From positions 1-33,681 of the forward strand of contig JAGCUN010000039.1 in assembly GCA_017962845.1 (NCBI GenBank): a stretch of 33,681 nucleotides of DNA, written 5' to 3'. The notes beneath the pieces were generated by a model. It had not been told where the DNA came from. It saw nothing but the letters and a program-made list of their open reading frames with translations, and did not search any database. This DNA is from Bacteroidales bacterium. Lineage in GTDB: Bacteria > Bacteroidota > Bacteroidia > Bacteroidales > WCHB1-69. Positions 1 to 7,637 of this stretch are shown piece by piece. Position 1 is the stretch's first letter. Every line of letters begins with the position of its first letter. A program made the translations under genes and the position numbers.

Positions 1-410
1 ATTTCGCCGAAACCGTCTCTGTCAGCATCAGCGATGGCGATAGGATAGCCGCCATATACTTGCATTTGCGGAGTGTTAATAGTGGTGAGATGTTGAAGTT
101 GTTCATCATATATAACAACAGAGGATGAATTTCTTGGAGATTCCTGATAGCCTGCTGTAACCACTTCAGAACGACCATCATTGTCAATATCCCCCACCAG
201 AGGTTGCGCGTACATGTGCGACCGGAACTCACTGCTACGACCCTGCACAATGCCCCACGGCTGCGGCTCCGGCGATACAACACACCCCACCGAGTCCATG
301 TTGTCGGGCAGGTAGTCCGTCTGCGCGCAGACAACTTCGACACAAAACAATATCATGACCAGCAGCCAATACCTTGGCATACGGAGCCATAATTGTCTAA
401 CCTGTCGCAT
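1..410 (-). CDS. Secreted FG-GAP/VCBS-repeat-like protein, N-terminal part
   Basis: The gene starts at ATG 410-408 and runs off the left edge, so only about 136 N-terminal residues are visible. The protein opens with a basic stretch and a hydrophobic signal segment (about residues 14-28, ending in VVCAQ), which predicts export. Two later segments, GDIDNDGRSEV and ADADRDGFGE, match the calcium-binding Asp-rich loops of FG-GAP/VCBS beta-propeller repeats. In Bacteroidetes such proteins are usually large, cell-surface or secreted, and often end in a type IX secretion sorting domain; that end lies outside the window. A TATTTTTG -7 element at 453-460 on the minus strand would give a short leader. 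It is divergent from the aminopeptidase gene. Family assignment is fairly sure, specific function unknown. Confidence 0.75.
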   Translation of the reverse strand, partial: MRQVRQLWLRMPRYWLLVMILFCVEVVCAQTDYLPDNMDSVGCVVSPEPQPWGIVQGRSSEFRSHMYAQPLVGDIDNDGRSEVVTAGYQESPRNSSSVVIYDEQLQHLTTINTPQMQVYGGYPIAIADADRDGFGE

Positions 411-452
411 TAACCTTCTCACAATCTGTATGAAATAAAAAAAACTCATCTG

Positions 453-460
453 CAAAAATA
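453..460 (-). promoter_or_regulatory. Bacteroidetes -7 element for the FG-GAP gene
   Basis: On the minus strand this reads TATTTTTG followed by C, matching the TAnnTTTG(C) -7 consensus of the Bacteroidetes primary sigma factor. It lies 42 bases before the ATG at 410. No convincing -33 TTTG is seen at the right spacing. Confidence 0.55.
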
Positions 461-496
461 GTAAAAATCTGACATTAAAAAGCGTCAGAAAAAAAA

Positions 497-526
497 TTGC
501 GATTCCAAAAAATTTTTTACCTTTGC
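497..526 (+). promoter_or_regulatory. Bacteroidetes -33/-7 promoter for the aminopeptidase gene
   Basis: TTG at 497-499 is followed after exactly 19 bases by TACCTTTG at 519-526 and then C. This fits the TTTG-N19-TAnnTTTG consensus closely. The ATG at 553 follows after a short leader. Confidence 0.7.
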
Positions 527-552
527 AACGCTGTTTTTCAAAATTATAATTT

Positions 553-1839
553 ATGAGATATCAACCACTTCCATCAGAATTTTATATTCGTAACAGAAAA
601 AACCTCATCGGTGAGATGGAGGAAAACTCCGTTGCACTGCTCACCTCCAGTCCGGAATATCCGCGCTGCGGCGACACCACCCTCCCTTTCCGCCAAAATT
701 CAGAAATCTTATACCTCACGGGCATCGACCAGGAGGAGACGATGCTCGCACTGGCTCCATGGCATCCCAACCCCGCCTATCGCGAGATTCTGTTCATCAA
801 AAATCCTTCCCCTGAGAAGATTATCTGGTTCGGACACCGCCTCTCGAAAGAGCAGGCCCGCGAACTATCTGGCATTCAGAATGTGATGTTCACCGAGCAG
901 TTCCCGTCGGTCTTGCAAAACCTGATGTGCCACTCGCAGAATGTGTATCTCCATCTGCCTGAGAACCCGAGACTGCGCTGGGAACCCATCACCCACGAGT
1001 ACCGTTTCGTCAAGCAGCTGATGGAGGAGTACCCGCTGCACAACTACTGCCGGCTCGCCCCCATCCTCTACCCGATGCGATGCCTCAAGTCGGCGGAGGA
1101 GCTGCGGACCATGAAACACGCCTGCGACATCACCACGAAAGCGTTCCTGCGTGCGGCAAAGGCCGTGAAGCCAGGCTGTTACGAGTATGAAATCGAGGCC
1201 GAACTTACCTACGAGATGATCCGCAACGGCGCCACCACCCACTCGTTTGCGCCTATCGTGGCCGCCGGCGACGACACCTGCATCCTGCATTACATCAAAA
1301 ACGACAAGCCAATGAAGGACGGCGACCTGCTGCTCATGGACTTCGGCGCGGAGTATGCCAACTATGCCGGCAATGCCACCCGCACCATCCCCGTCAACGG
1401 GAAATACACCCCGCGGCAGAAAGCCATATATAACAGCGTGTTAGCGATTTATAAGGAAACGATTCCACTGTTCCGTCCCGGCATGACCATCCACAAAATC
1501 AACGACTACGTGTTCCGCCGCATGGAGGAGGAACTGCAGAAACTCGGTCTCCTCACCGCCGACGACATCCGCAACCAGGACCCCGACTGGCCGGCGTTCA
1601 AGAAATATTACATGCACAACACCTCCCACTTTATCGGACTCGACGTGCATGATGTGGGCGAGCGCGACTGGGCCTTCCAGCCCGGCATGGTGCTGAGCTG
1701 CGAACCCGGTATTTACGTGGCCGAAGAGGGTATCGGTGTGCGCATCGAGACCGATGTGGTGGTGGGCGACACTCCCATCAACCTCATGCCCGACATGCCC
1801 GTGGAGGTGGAAGAGATTGAGGCGCTGATGGCACGCTAA
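553..1839 (+). CDS. M24-family Xaa-Pro aminopeptidase-like protein
   Basis: The 428-residue protein has the creatinase/aminopeptidase P layout: an N-terminal AMP_N-type domain (about 1-150) and a C-terminal pita-bread M24 domain (about 180-425). Aminopeptidase P removes an N-terminal residue preceding proline, using two metal ions. Most of the site is recognisable by comparison with E. coli PepP: His246 (ILHY), Asp263 (MDFGAEY), His359 (SHFIG), His366 (DVHD), Glu384 (SCEPG) and Glu399 (RIETD). The second metal-ligand Asp, normally in a D-x-TRT motif 11 residues after the first, is Asn274 here (GNATRT; codon AAT). Activity may therefore be altered or lost. There is no signal peptide, so the protein is cytoplasmic. 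It has its own promoter at 497-526. The family call is firm; whether it is an active enzyme is uncertain. Confidence 0.92.
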   Translation: MRYQPLPSEFYIRNRKNLIGEMEENSVALLTSSPEYPRCGDTTLPFRQNSEILYLTGIDQEETMLALAPWHPNPAYREILFIKNPSPEKIIWFGHRLSKEQARELSGIQNVMFTEQFPSVLQNLMCHSQNVYLHLPENPRLRWEPITHEYRFVKQLMEEYPLHNYCRLAPILYPMRCLKSAEELRTMKHACDITTKAFLRAAKAVKPGCYEYEIEAELTYEMIRNGATTHSFAPIVAAGDDTCILHYIKNDKPMKDGDLLLMDFGAEYANYAGNATRTIPVNGKYTPRQKAIYNSVLAIYKETIPLFRPGMTIHKINDYVFRRMEEELQKLGLLTADDIRNQDPDWPAFKKYYMHNTSHFIGLDVHDVGERDWAFQPGMVLSCEPGIYVAEEGIGVRIETDVVVGDTPINLMPDMPVEVEEIEALMAR

Positions 1840-1873
1840 AGTTTCACATATTTTGTGTATTTCAAAGATTTTT

Positions 1874-1906
1874 TTTGAGAGATATGCGAATTTAATTGTA
1901 TCTTTG
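1874..1906 (+). promoter_or_regulatory. Bacteroidetes promoter for gcvP
   Basis: TATCTTTG at 1899-1906, followed by C, matches the -7 consensus. TTTG at 1874-1877 could be the -33 element, at a slightly long spacing of 21 bases. It leaves a leader of roughly 50 bases before the ATG at 1961. Confidence 0.6.
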
Positions 1907-1960
1907 CATCCGTTTCTTGTAAAAGATAAAAATTTATAAATACTTAATAATCATTATAAT

Positions 1961-4816
1961 ATGGTAATCAAAGACGATTTCACAACCCGCCACAACGGAC
2001 CTTCCTGCGAGGAGGCCCAGAAAATGTTACAGACGATCGGCGTCAAGTCGATGGACGAACTGATTGAGAAGACCGTGCCGGCCGCTATCCGCCTGCCGAA
2101 GCCGCTCGACCTGCCCGAAGGGATGCAGGAGGGCGAATACCTCAACCTCGTCAACGCCAAGATGGCCAAGAACAAAATGTACCGCTCCTTTATTGGAATG
2201 GGCCATTACAACACCTATACCCCCGCTGTGATTCTGCGCAACGTGTTCGAGAATCCCGGCTGGTACACCGCTTACACTCCCTATCAGGCTGAGATTTCTC
2301 AGGGCCGTATTGAAGCCCTCCTCAACTATCAGACCATGATTAGCTCCCTCACCGCCATGCCGCTGGCCAACGCCTCCATGCTCGACGACGCCACCGCCGC
2401 CGGCGAAATGATGCTGATGTTCTTCCGCTGCCGCACCCGCGAACAGCAGAAGAACAACGTTCACAAATACTTCGTCTCTGAAGGCGTGTTCCCGCACTGC
2501 ATCGGCGTGATGCAGACCAACGCGGCCGCTCAGGGCATCGAACTGGTCATCGGCAAAGCCGACAAAGTGGAACTCGACGAGACCTTCTTTGGCGCGATGA
2601 TCCAATACCCGAACTACTGGGGCGGCATCCACGACTTCGCTGCTTTCACCGCCAAGTGCCACGAGCTCAAGATTTTCGTGGGCGTGGCCACCGACCTGTA
2701 CGCCCTCACGCTCCTCACACCTCCCGGCGAGTGGGGCGCCGACTGCGTGACCGGTTCCACCCAGCGTTTTGGCATCCCGATGGGCTTCGGCTCTCCGGCC
2801 GCCGGCTTCTACGCCTGCACCGAGGAGTTCAAGCGCCAGACGCCCGGTCGTATCATCGGTATCACTGTTGACGCCGAAGGCGGCCGCGCCGTGCGTATGG
2901 CCCTCCAGATGCGCGAACAGCACATCAAACGCGAGAAAGCCACCTCCAACATCTGCACCGCCAGCGCCCTCACCGCCATCATGGCCGGCTTCTACGCCAT
3001 GTGGCACGGCGCCGAAGGTCTGCGCAACAAAGCCACCAAAATCAACGTGCTGGCTGGCGTGCTGGCTTCCGAAGCTGCCAAATACGGTTTCAAACAATAC
3101 AATGAATACTATTTCGACACCCTCTGCCTCGAAACACCCGAAGGCCTCACCTGCGACGACGTGAAGAAGGTGGCCCTGTCGAAAGAGATCAACCTCTGCT
3201 ACCACTGCGAGCGTTGCTTCACCGTCTCTCTGGACGAGACCGTGACCTTGAAGGATGTCAACGCCATCCTTGAGGTGCTGGCCATCACTGCCGGCAAGAC
3301 CTTCACCCCGTATGTGTGCCAGGGCAACTGCGTTCCCGACCTCCACATTCCGGAAAATCTGAAACGTAAATCCGAAATCCTCACGCAGGAAATCTTCCAC
3401 AAATATCATTCCGAAACGGAGATGATGCGTTATATGAAGATGTTGGAAATCAAGGATTTGTCGCTCAACCGCGCGATGATTCCGCTGGGAAGCTGCACCA
3501 TGAAGCTCAATGCTGCCGCCGAGATGCTGCCGCTGAGCTGGGCCGCTGCCTGCAACATCCATCCTTACGCTCCCGCCGACCAGACGCAGGGCTACCTCGA
3601 AATGATCGACGAGATGAGCCACTGGCTCTGCACCATCACCGGTTTCAAGGCCATGTCGTTCCAGCCCAACTCCGGTGCTGCTGGCGAGTATGCCGGTCTG
3701 ACCGTCATCCGCAACTACCTGCACCACATCGGTCAGGGACACCGCAACATCTGCCTGATTCCCGCCTCCGCGCATGGCACCAACCCTGCCTCTTCCGCCA
3801 AGGCCGGCTTCCAGGTCTGCGTGGTGAAATCGACCGAGGACGGTGAAATCGACGTGAACGACCTCCGCGAGAAGGCCGAGGCCAACCGCGACAACCTCGC
3901 CTGCCTCATGATCACCTATCCCTCCACGCACGGCGTGTTCGAGGAGGCGGTGCTCGACATCATCAAGATTGTACACGAGAACGGCGGCCAGGTGTATATG
4001 GACGGTGCCAACATGAACGCGCAGGTGGGCTTGACCTCCCCCGGCACGATGGGCGCCGACGTATGCCACCTCAACCTGCACAAGACCTTTGCCATGCCTC
4101 ACGGCGGTGGCGGTCCCGGCGTGGGCACCATCTGTGTGGCTGAGCATCTCGTTGACTTCCTGCCGAAGCACGCTCTGGCAACCGTCGGCGGCAAGAATGG
4201 CAGCCAGGTGGCCTCTTCGCCTTACGGCAGCGCCTACTTGTTGCCCATCACCTACGGCTACCTCAAGATGCTGGGCGGCGAGGGCTTGAAGCACGTCACC
4301 GAATGGGCTATCCTGAACGCCAACTACATCCGCGCCCGTTTGCAGAACGACTATAAGATTTTGTACACCGGCAAGAACGGCATGTGCGCCCACGAGATGA
4401 TTCTCGACTGCAACGAGTTCGAGAAGAGCTGCGGCGTGCAGGTGGGCGACATCGCCAAGCGTTTGATGGACTATGGTTTCCACGCTCCCACCGTGGCCTT
4501 CCCGGTACACGGCACGTTGATGGTGGAACCCACCGAGAGCGAGCCGCTGAGCGAGCTCGACCGTTTCTGCGATGCGATGCTCTCCATCCGTCAGGAGATC
4601 CGCGACATCGAAGAGGGTAAGGCCGACCGCGTGAACAACGTCATCAAGCGCGCCCCGCACACGATGGGTGTGGTCTGCGCCGACACATGGGATCGTCCGT
4701 ACACCCGCCAGCAGGCTGCCTTCCCGATGCCCGTTGCCGACAAGTACTGGCCGACCGTCAGCAAGATCGACGACGCGTTTGGGGATAGGAACTTGGTTTG
4801 TGTGCTGGAGAAATAA
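1961..4816 (+). CDS. gcvP: Glycine dehydrogenase (decarboxylating), glycine cleavage P protein
   Basis: This 951-residue protein is the full-length one-piece P protein, with fused P1-like and P2-like halves, rather than the split GcvPA/GcvPB form. It decarboxylates glycine using pyridoxal phosphate and passes the aminomethyl group to the lipoyl arm of GcvH. The PLP-binding lysine is Lys708 in NLHKTFAMPHGGGGPG, followed by the family's glycine-rich segment. The C-terminal part carries the GTLMVEPTESE motif typical of GcvP. No gcvT, gcvH or lpd gene is in the window, so the system is dispersed. The gene is monocistronic as seen here: own promoter at 1899-1906 and a strong terminator at 4842-4882. 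A very long open frame on the opposite strand is a codon-bias shadow. Confidence 0.98.
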   Translation: MVIKDDFTTRHNGPSCEEAQKMLQTIGVKSMDELIEKTVPAAIRLPKPLDLPEGMQEGEYLNLVNAKMAKNKMYRSFIGMGHYNTYTPAVILRNVFENPGWYTAYTPYQAEISQGRIEALLNYQTMISSLTAMPLANASMLDDATAAGEMMLMFFRCRTREQQKNNVHKYFVSEGVFPHCIGVMQTNAAAQGIELVIGKADKVELDETFFGAMIQYPNYWGGIHDFAAFTAKCHELKIFVGVATDLYALTLLTPPGEWGADCVTGSTQRFGIPMGFGSPAAGFYACTEEFKRQTPGRIIGITVDAEGGRAVRMALQMREQHIKREKATSNICTASALTAIMAGFYAMWHGAEGLRNKATKINVLAGVLASEAAKYGFKQYNEYYFDTLCLETPEGLTCDDVKKVALSKEINLCYHCERCFTVSLDETVTLKDVNAILEVLAITAGKTFTPYVCQGNCVPDLHIPENLKRKSEILTQEIFHKYHSETEMMRYMKMLEIKDLSLNRAMIPLGSCTMKLNAAAEMLPLSWAAACNIHPYAPADQTQGYLEMIDEMSHWLCTITGFKAMSFQPNSGAAGEYAGLTVIRNYLHHIGQGHRNICLIPASAHGTNPASSAKAGFQVCVVKSTEDGEIDVNDLREKAEANRDNLACLMITYPSTHGVFEEAVLDIIKIVHENGGQVYMDGANMNAQVGLTSPGTMGADVCHLNLHKTFAMPHGGGGPGVGTICVAEHLVDFLPKHALATVGGKNGSQVASSPYGSAYLLPITYGYLKMLGGEGLKHVTEWAILNANYIRARLQNDYKILYTGKNGMCAHEMILDCNEFEKSCGVQVGDIAKRLMDYGFHAPTVAFPVHGTLMVEPTESEPLSELDRFCDAMLSIRQEIRDIEEGKADRVNNVIKRAPHTMGVVCADTWDRPYTRQQAAFPMPVADKYWPTVSKIDDAFGDRNLVCVLEK

Positions 4817-4841
4817 GAGTTTAGAGTTAAAAGTCTAAAGT

Positions 4842-4882
4842 AAAAAGTAGAAAGTGGGAATAACTCTTGCTTTCTACTTTTT
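4842..4882 (+). terminator. Rho-independent terminator after gcvP
   Basis: A perfect 13-base stem (AAAAAGTAGAAAG at 4842-4854 with CTTTCTACTTTTT at 4870-4882) closes a 15-base loop, and the 3' arm ends in a T run. It lies 26 bases after the gcvP stop codon. Confidence 0.75.
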
Positions 4883-4884
4883 TA

Positions 4885-5037
4885 TTATACGGTTGTGATT
4901 TTGCGGCCTCGCTTTCGCTGCAGAGCAGTGTTTCGCAATTGAGGTTGCTTTCCAACCTTAATGATATCCACTCCTAATGTGGTGGAGATTTTCGCTAACG
5001 TGGCATCTTGAATTGAAAAAAGATGTATTTTTGCCAC
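4885..5037 (-). other. Possible 50-residue open frame or gene fragment
   Basis: On the minus strand a GTG at 5037 opens a 50-codon frame ending in TAA at 4887-4885. The product contains a segment, ATLAKISTTLGVDI, whose look recalls helix-turn-helix regulators, followed by a very basic tail. I cannot assign it to a family. It overlaps the likely promoter of the TIR gene, which argues against a working gene. It could be the fossil end of an antitoxin-like gene or chance. The region otherwise holds only the gcvP terminator and the TIR-gene promoter. Confidence 0.2.
5026..5033 (+). promoter_or_regulatory. -7 element for the TIR-fusion gene
   Basis: TATTTTTG followed by C matches the Bacteroidetes -7 consensus and lies 17 bases before the ATG at 5051, giving a very short leader. 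No good -33 partner is visible. Confidence 0.5.
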
Positions 5038-5050
5038 ATAATACTTTCTT

Positions 5051-6160
5051 ATGAAATATGATGTTTTTATTAGTTATTCCAGAAAGGATACAGCGGTTGC
5101 CGATCAGATTGCCCAGGCTTTTGATGCGGCTGGAATAAGCTATTTTATGGACCGTCAGGAAATGGACGGTGGACTGGAGTCTTCAAAAATTCTTGCCACG
5201 GCGATCAAGGAATCCGCCGTGTTCCTTTTTTTGGCAAGCAAAAATTCCTACGAGTCAAAATATACGCGGAATGAGGTTGCCTATGTGTTCAACAAAAAAG
5301 AGGACCCGCAGATTATCCCGTATATCATTGATGGCAGTACACTGCCCGATGAGCTGGAATTGACTTTTTCTTCCTTCAAGTGCCGCGACATGAGGCAGCA
5401 CCCCATACAGACGGTGGTGGAGGATGTTTTGGAAAAGATTGGTCAGAAATCTGATTCCCGTTATAGCCCCGCTCCAGCTCTGCAACCTATCCCTGATTCC
5501 AAGATAGCTTCCCGCAAGCGCAAGCTGTGGCCATGGGTGGCGGCGGTGCTGGCTGTTGCACTAGTGGTGATATTGGCGATATTGGCGATGCGAGGATGTG
5601 AAGGGGCGAAAAATACGGATGGAAATGGTGAACAGCCGGCTGTGGCCGATACAGCGATGCGGACAGATTCGGATGGGACCACAGCAGAACCCGTTGAAGA
5701 AGCGAACGCTGAGACGGCACCGACTCCGGCGGTGGAAGAAACCAAACCGGTTCCTGCAGGGTATGTGGATTTGGGGTTGAGTGTGTATTGGGCAAAGAGC
5801 AATAGATTGAATCCGGATGATGACCATGGCTTATACACTTATGATGAGGCAGTGAGTGAATTTGGCAGACGACTGCCTACCAAGGCACAGTTGGAGGAGT
5901 TGAATAATAAGTGTAAATGGACCTGGATGGGCAGCGGCTACAAGGTGACAGGCCCTAATGGCAACTCCATTGTTCTGCCCGCTGCGGGCAACCGCTATTG
6001 CAATGGCCCTGTGGACTACGTGGGGTCGCACGGCTTCTATTGGTCGTCCACACCCAATGGTTCAGAGTGCGCATGGTGCCTCTTCTTCAATTCTTCGGGA
6101 GTGTACATGAGCATCCGCCGTTGCAAGGGTCATTCCGTGCGCCTCGTCCAAGGAAAATGA
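5051..6160 (+). CDS. TIR domain - transmembrane - FISUMP-like domain protein
   Basis: The 369-residue protein has three parts. Residues 1-125 are a TIR domain, opening with YDVFISYSRKD and carrying RNEVAYV, where Glu75 fits the position of the catalytic glutamate of NAD-cleaving TIR domains. Residues 126-159 are a linker, and 160-180 a single hydrophobic membrane helix after a Lys/Arg-rich stretch, implying a cytoplasmic TIR domain. After an acidic, low-complexity linker (about 185-235), residues 236-369 resemble the FISUMP-type domain of Bacteroidetes surface proteins: DLGLSVYWA, RRLPTKAQLEEL, GYKVTGPNGNSI, FYWSSTP and HSVRLV. Membrane TIR proteins can act in signalling or defence, but no partner gene is adjacent. 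The neighbourhood (possible antitoxin fragment, dead RhuM gene) looks accessory. Domain calls are good; function is unknown. Confidence 0.85.
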   Translation: MKYDVFISYSRKDTAVADQIAQAFDAAGISYFMDRQEMDGGLESSKILATAIKESAVFLFLASKNSYESKYTRNEVAYVFNKKEDPQIIPYIIDGSTLPDELELTFSSFKCRDMRQHPIQTVVEDVLEKIGQKSDSRYSPAPALQPIPDSKIASRKRKLWPWVAAVLAVALVVILAILAMRGCEGAKNTDGNGEQPAVADTAMRTDSDGTTAEPVEEANAETAPTPAVEETKPVPAGYVDLGLSVYWAKSNRLNPDDDHGLYTYDEAVSEFGRRLPTKAQLEELNNKCKWTWMGSGYKVTGPNGNSIVLPAAGNRYCNGPVDYVGSHGFYWSSTPNGSECAWCLFFNSSGVYMSIRRCKGHSVRLVQGK

Positions 6161-6183
6161 TTGCGCGCGCAAGGGCGCAATCA
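6158..6183 (+). other. Perfect hairpin overlapping the TIR-gene stop codon
   Basis: TGATTGCGC (6158-6166) pairs perfectly with GCGCAATCA (6175-6183) around an 8-base loop. The TGA of the left arm is the stop codon of the TIR-fusion gene. It has no T run, so it may protect the mRNA end or act with the next hairpin. Confidence 0.5.
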
Positions 6184-6200
6184 CAAGACATTGAAATATT

Positions 6201-6244
6201 GGTTGGGCTGTTCGGGCTTGGCCCGGCAGCCCAACCCGGTTTTT
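6201..6244 (+). terminator. Large two-part hairpin after the TIR gene
   Basis: A 10-base stem (GGTTGGGCTG at 6201-6210 with CAGCCCAACC at 6227-6236) encloses a second 5-base GC stem (CGGGC 6213-6217 with GCCCG 6221-6225). A run of five T follows at 6240-6244. It is a convincing intrinsic terminator for the TIR gene. Confidence 0.65.
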
Positions 6245-6255
6245 GGAGGGAGGTT

Positions 6256-6612
6256 TCATCGCACTTGGTTCAAAATCATGTCTGGAGGAGCACCCATCAG
6301 GGTAATGGCGGAAAGTTTTCGCCCCATATCCTTGAACGAATGTCCGCAATGGTATAGGGAATCATCGGACGCGTTATCCAACGGAAATAATCATGTCAAG
6401 ATTACAGTAATCAATACTACGGTTTACATGACGCCCACCCTCCTTGCGAACTACTCTAATTTTTTGAGTGGTTGCGGCAGGGGCAAGTTCATGGGTCCTG
6501 TATATGCCTTGTATATGGTAAGTTATGTCATTTTCTTTCACGTCAAATAAAGTAGCCATCTGCTGTTGTGACAGCCATACCGTTTCGTTATTCAACCATA
6601 CTTCCAGTTTCG
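6256..6612 (-). pseudogene. RhuM-family gene remnant with internal deletion
   Basis: Read on the minus strand, the first part encodes EVWLNNETVWLSQQQMATLF and then CNLDMIISVG. These are hallmark N-terminal motifs of the RhuM (virulence/Fic-associated) family. Where the family continues with Tyr-Arg-Val, the codon is TAA (about 6384), and the reading frame then shifts. The stretch immediately after encodes SDDSLYHCGHSFKDMGRKLS and ends at a TGA (6258-6256); this matches the C-terminal end of RhuM proteins. The family's central region, roughly 200 residues by memory of its usual length, is missing. Upstream the N-terminal frame stays open to 6661, but the natural start seems lost and the region now carries the promoter of the next gene. 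It is almost certainly a dead gene. Confidence 0.75.
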
Positions 6613-6635
6613 TAATTTTCAACCACAATTTTCCG

Positions 6636-6643
6636 TATCTTTG
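6636..6643 (+). promoter_or_regulatory. -7 element for the secreted phosphodiesterase gene
   Basis: TATCTTTG followed by C matches the Bacteroidetes -7 consensus, 20 bases before the ATG at 6664. It lies inside the open frame extending the RhuM remnant. Confidence 0.6.
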
Positions 6644-6663
6644 CACTTTCTTAAAAATCAATC

Positions 6664-7611
6664 ATGAAAAAAGTGCATTTCCAAAATTTTACCCGCATGG
6701 ACATTCCAAAAATGTGCCTGCGGGTTTGTTCTATTCTGTTGATTTTCTTTGTTTTCGCGATGGCGGTACAGGCGCAACCCCGCGCAAAACATGTGGTGCT
6801 CATCGGGCTGGACGGATGGGCGGCGCACGACCTGGACAAGGCGCACGATATCCCGAATATCCGCATGCTGATGCAAGGGGGAAGCGTAACACTGCATAAG
6901 CGCTCGGTGCTGCCATCCTCTTCAGGCGTCAACTGGGCCTCGATGTTCATGGGCGTGGGTCCCGAATCGCACGGCTTTACCACGTGGGACTCCGAGCAAC
7001 ACGACCTCCCCTTCGCGTATGAAAATGCGCACGGCATCTTCCCCTCTATCTTCTCCATCATCCGCGAAGCCTATCCCAATGCCGAAACCGGCTGCACCAT
7101 TGAATGGGAACCCATCAAGTATGTGGTGGACACGCTGGCCATCAGCTATATGGAGTACTTCCCGGGCGGAGCCGACAAGGTGGAGAGCAACTGCGACCGT
7201 ATCGTTCAGTATATCCGTGAAAAGAAACCTCTCTTTTTCGCCCCCTGCTTCGACGGCCTCGATGGTACCGGCCACAGCGCAGGCTGGTACAGCCGCGATT
7301 ATTACGACTACCTCGCCCGCCTCGACCAATGCATTGGTCGTATCATCCAAGCGCTGAAGGACGCGGGCATCTACGATGAAACCATCATCATTGTCACGGG
7401 CGACCACGGCGGCCACGACAAAGGCCACGGCACCTTGGCGATGGAGGATATGGAAAGTCCGGTGGTGATTTTTGGGCCCAATGTAAAACAGGGCTACCCA
7501 ATTAAAGCTCCTATGGTACAATACGATATTGCTGCCACCATCGCTTACGCATTGGGAATAGAGATTCCGCAGGTGTGGCGCGGCAAGCCCGCGAAAGAGG
7601 CTTTCAAATAG
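6664..7611 (+). CDS. Secreted alkaline phosphatase-superfamily protein (nucleotide pyrophosphatase/phosphodiesterase type)
   Basis: The 315-residue protein starts with a signal peptide whose hydrophobic core is about residues 21-36 and which ends near VQAQ. The catalytic core follows the PF01663 phosphodiesterase/nucleotide pyrophosphatase plan. Asp50 (IGLDGW) is a metal ligand. PSSSGVN aligns with the family's P-T-x-T-x-P-N motif, placing Ser87 as nucleophile and Asn90 as conserved partner. Further ligands are Asp200 and His204 (DGTGH), Asp247-His248 (GDHGG) and His255 (GHG). Such enzymes hydrolyse phosphomono- or diesters outside the cytoplasm; the substrate cannot be told. At 315 residues it is short, so the core stands alone. 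An in-frame ATG at 6697 is an alternative start that gives a more typical signal peptide. It converges with the nitroreductase gene. Confidence 0.85.
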   Translation: MKKVHFQNFTRMDIPKMCLRVCSILLIFFVFAMAVQAQPRAKHVVLIGLDGWAAHDLDKAHDIPNIRMLMQGGSVTLHKRSVLPSSSGVNWASMFMGVGPESHGFTTWDSEQHDLPFAYENAHGIFPSIFSIIREAYPNAETGCTIEWEPIKYVVDTLAISYMEYFPGGADKVESNCDRIVQYIREKKPLFFAPCFDGLDGTGHSAGWYSRDYYDYLARLDQCIGRIIQALKDAGIYDETIIIVTGDHGGHDKGHGTLAMEDMESPVVIFGPNVKQGYPIKAPMVQYDIAATIAYALGIEIPQVWRGKPAKEAFK

Positions 7612-7637
7612 GTGTTCTTGCGGTTAAAAAGAAGAGG

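Noticed and set aside
2027..4660. 877-codon open frame antisense to gcvP
   Set aside because: GcvP on the plus strand is unmistakable. Strong third-position G/C bias leaves the opposite frame free of stops, and the product is low-complexity Gly/Val/Ala/His with no motif.
6161..6550. 129-codon plus-strand frame after the TIR gene
   Set aside because: It covers the terminator hairpin and the antisense of the RhuM remnant, starts directly after the stop codon and resembles no protein.
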